Shown here: positions 6,113 to 7,334 of the stretch, piece by piece
How positions within the stretch are numbered: position 1 is the first letter of the stretch
How the letters are laid out: every line of letters begins with the position of its first letter
Origin: Chitinophagaceae bacterium
GTDB lineage: Bacteria; Bacteroidota; Bacteroidia; Chitinophagales; Chitinophagaceae
Length of the DNA: 7,334 nt
Direction: 5' to 3'
Assembly: GCA_003167015.1 (NCBI GenBank)
Contig: PMUF01000373.1
Location: 1-7,334, forward strand
Notes under the pieces: generated by a model
Seen by the model: only the letters and a program-made list of their open reading frames with translations
Told to the model about the DNA's origin: nothing
Databases searched by the model: none
Position numbers and translations under genes: made by a program

Positions 6113-7246
6113 CTAATCGCCGGCTATCCGCCGGAGAAAATCCTCCCACGCCTTCCTGTCCCATCCCGCCAGTCGTCCCCTTTGAACCACCATCCCATTA
6201 TGTCCCGGATCATTCAGGTAATAATGAAACACAAAGCGGGCCCCCGGATCATCCCACCCCCGCATCTCCCCGAACCGCGGCACGTTGAACACCAGCGTGT
6301 CACCCCATCGCTCGACCGTATAATATCCCTGGGCAAAACGCAACAGATATCCTACATCCTGATGATCGCGCAAGCCCTGCGCCATCCCGGCCTCTCCCGC
6401 CTGCACGCTTCCGATCCCACCCACACGCAGCAAACTGTCCCCCCTCGGCCGCAGCCGAAATACTATCGGCCGCCCCGGGGCATCGAAGACCGAGCGATAA
6501 CCGGTATACTCATCCCCACTGCTGTCCGCCGCTACTACAAACCACAACAAACTGTTCAACGGCGTCGGCGTGGTAAAATACCGGTCATAATGAATCGCCT
6601 GCTGCCGCAACTGCCGCTCCACCACCCCGTCGATCCGCCACTTATTCACGAGACAATAACACAGATAGACACTGCTAAGCACCAGACCGAACCGCGCCCA
6701 ACGCTTCCGGGCCGGCCTGTCTCTCCGCAGGATCAGCAAGGCCAGGAAGGCAACACCCAGCGGACAGGAATACAACGGATCAGCCACGAATAAAACGTTG
6801 AAGGCTACCCGATACGAGCTGAAAGGCTCGAACCAGCCCGTGCCATAGGCATTGAAGGCATCGATAAAAATATGGACCAGCATCTGTACCCCAAAAAACA
6901 GCCACCAATCCCTGAACGTCATCGGAGCCGAGCGCCCCGCCCGCCGCATCGAACGATCCACCTCACCCGCCCCAGCCGGCCCATCCGTCCGCCGACCCGA
7001 ACGATCCACCAGCCGCGCCACCCACGCCAGCAACAACGAGATGACCACGACAAACAGCAAAGAATGAGTGATGCCCCGGTGAAACCACACGTCCCGGGCG
7101 CTGTCCAGCCAGAAAGAGGCTACAAAATCAATGTCCGGAAGATTACCCGCTATAGCGCCGATCAGCAGCGCCTTCTTCCCCAGTTTCTCCCCCGCCAATA
7201 CCTCGCCCAGGGCCGCACCCAGCACAATATGTGTAATCGAATCCAT
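6113..7246 (-). CDS. YdjM/DUF457-type membrane-bound putative metal-dependent hydrolase, long form
   Basis: This 377-residue protein belongs to the 'LexA-binding, inner membrane-associated putative hydrolase' family (YdjM, DUF457). The N-terminal half shows the conserved polar residues expected to bind metal: MDSITH (Asp2, His6), GNLPDID (Asn35, Asp38, Asp40), HRGITHS (His56, His61), HIFIDAFNAYGT (His125, Asp129) and ADP (Asp156). These lie among hydrophobic segments at about 24-34, 62-80, 114-131, 157-173 and 186-200. The biochemical activity of the family is unproven. Residues about 78-108 form a charged Gly/Arg/Asp loop containing a near-repeat (VDRSGRR, VDRSMRR). Residues about 203-377 form a soluble extension rich in aromatics and arginine. 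E. coli YdjM, at about 196 residues, lacks this part, although long forms occur in Bacteroidota. The ATG at 7244-7246 starts directly with the conserved MDSITH, so the start is secure. The gene converges with the PLD-family gene, with a 43-bp gap and no clear terminator. GC content is very high (46 of 60 bases in 6961-7020). Confidence 0.9.
   Translation of the reverse strand: MDSITHIVLGAALGEVLAGEKLGKKALLIGAIAGNLPDIDFVASFWLDSARDVWFHRGITHSLLFVVVISLLLAWVARLVDRSGRRTDGPAGAGEVDRSMRRAGRSAPMTFRDWWLFFGVQMLVHIFIDAFNAYGTGWFEPFSSYRVAFNVLFVADPLYSCPLGVAFLALLILRRDRPARKRWARFGLVLSSVYLCYCLVNKWRIDGVVERQLRQQAIHYDRYFTTPTPLNSLLWFVVAADSSGDEYTGYRSVFDAPGRPIVFRLRPRGDSLLRVGGIGSVQAGEAGMAQGLRDHQDVGYLLRFAQGYYTVERWGDTLVFNVPRFGEMRGWDDPGARFVFHYYLNDPGHNGMVVQRGRLAGWDRKAWEDFLRRIAGD
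6950..7010. repeat. Pair of 13-bp direct repeats inside the YdjM-like gene
   Basis: CGAACGATCCACC occurs at 6950-6962 and again at 6998-7010, exactly 48 bp (16 codons) apart. It encodes the repeated VDRS of the charged loop, and both copies are preceded by CCGCCG. Outside these bases the two units differ, so this is either an old duplication or codon-level convergence in a low-complexity loop. Confidence 0.7.
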
Positions 7247-7270
7247 TAACTGTCACCACCCGCTCATCCA

Positions 7271-7333
7271 TCAAGCCATCTCCCCTCGCGCCACATTCCT
7301 GTCCTGCTCACTCACAACGCTGGCCCTTCTAGT
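7271..7333 (-). CDS. Possible C-terminal tail of an upstream minus-strand gene (partial)
   Basis: Reading leftward from the right edge, one minus-strand frame stays open for 20 codons (TRRASVVSEQDRNVARGEMA) and stops at TGA 7271-7273. This is 24 bp before the ATG of the YdjM-like gene, a spacing that would suit an operon. The stretch is too short to identify, and an open frame of this length arises easily by chance in GC-rich DNA. Otherwise 7247-7334 shows nothing recognisable. Confidence 0.2.
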   Translation of the reverse strand, partial: TRRASVVSEQDRNVARGEMA

Positions 7334-7334
7334 A

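Noticed and set aside
5858..6793. Long plus-strand open frame of 311 codons overlapping the end of the PLD-family gene and antisense to the YdjM-like gene
   Set aside because: Its translation is Pro/Arg/His-rich with no recognisable motif. It lies opposite a well-supported conserved gene and arises from high GC content, which makes stop codons rare.
1..7334. Search for a defence island, mobile element, CRISPR array, toxin-antitoxin pair or biosynthetic cluster
   Set aside because: No transposase, integrase, terminal inverted repeats, regularly spaced repeats, tRNA-like sequence or paired small genes are visible. The genes fit ordinary envelope and DNA-maintenance functions.

Overview
The window looks like ordinary chromosomal DNA from a member of the Bacteroidota, most likely a fairly GC-rich Chitinophagaceae relative. 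The main evidence is the type of genes: a Pif1-type helicase with a C-terminal HTH_40 domain, a stand-alone eight-helix MacB/FtsX-type permease ending in an 'NPVRSLRSE'-like tail, and small lipoprotein and PepSY-like secreted proteins. Start codons lack clear Shine-Dalgarno sequences, and one promoter resembles the Bacteroidota TTTG / TAnnTTTG pattern. This placement comes from family recognition and not from a search.

Layout: (1) 1-1035 (+) is the C-terminal end of a helicase that begins outside the window. (2) 1004-3373 (-) is a complete ABC transporter permease that converges on the helicase and overlaps its 3' end by 32 bp. (3) A 174-bp divergent spacer contains an orphan terminator-like hairpin whose T-run faces the permease. 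(4) 3548-4126 (+) encodes a small lipoprotein of unknown function. (5) 4181-4705 (-) encodes a secreted, PepSY-like small protein that converges on the lipoprotein gene. (6) 4870-6069 (+) encodes a cardiolipin-synthase-like phospholipase D-family enzyme with both HKD motifs intact. (7) 6113-7246 (-) encodes a YdjM/DUF457-type membrane 'metal-dependent hydrolase' with a long C-terminal extension. (8) The last 88 bp hold only the possible tail of another minus-strand gene.

Apart from the helicase, all the genes point to the cell envelope: permease, lipoprotein, periplasmic protein, phospholipid synthesis and an integral membrane hydrolase. They alternate in strand, so no two neighbours inside the window form an operon, and the shared theme does not prove a joint pathway. 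I see no tRNA, rRNA, CRISPR array, insertion sequence, phage gene or recognisable defence system. I also found no convincing new system. The features most worth a second look are the orphan hairpin in the permease leader, the helicase/permease 3' overlap, and the repeat-bearing loop and extra domain of the YdjM-like protein.
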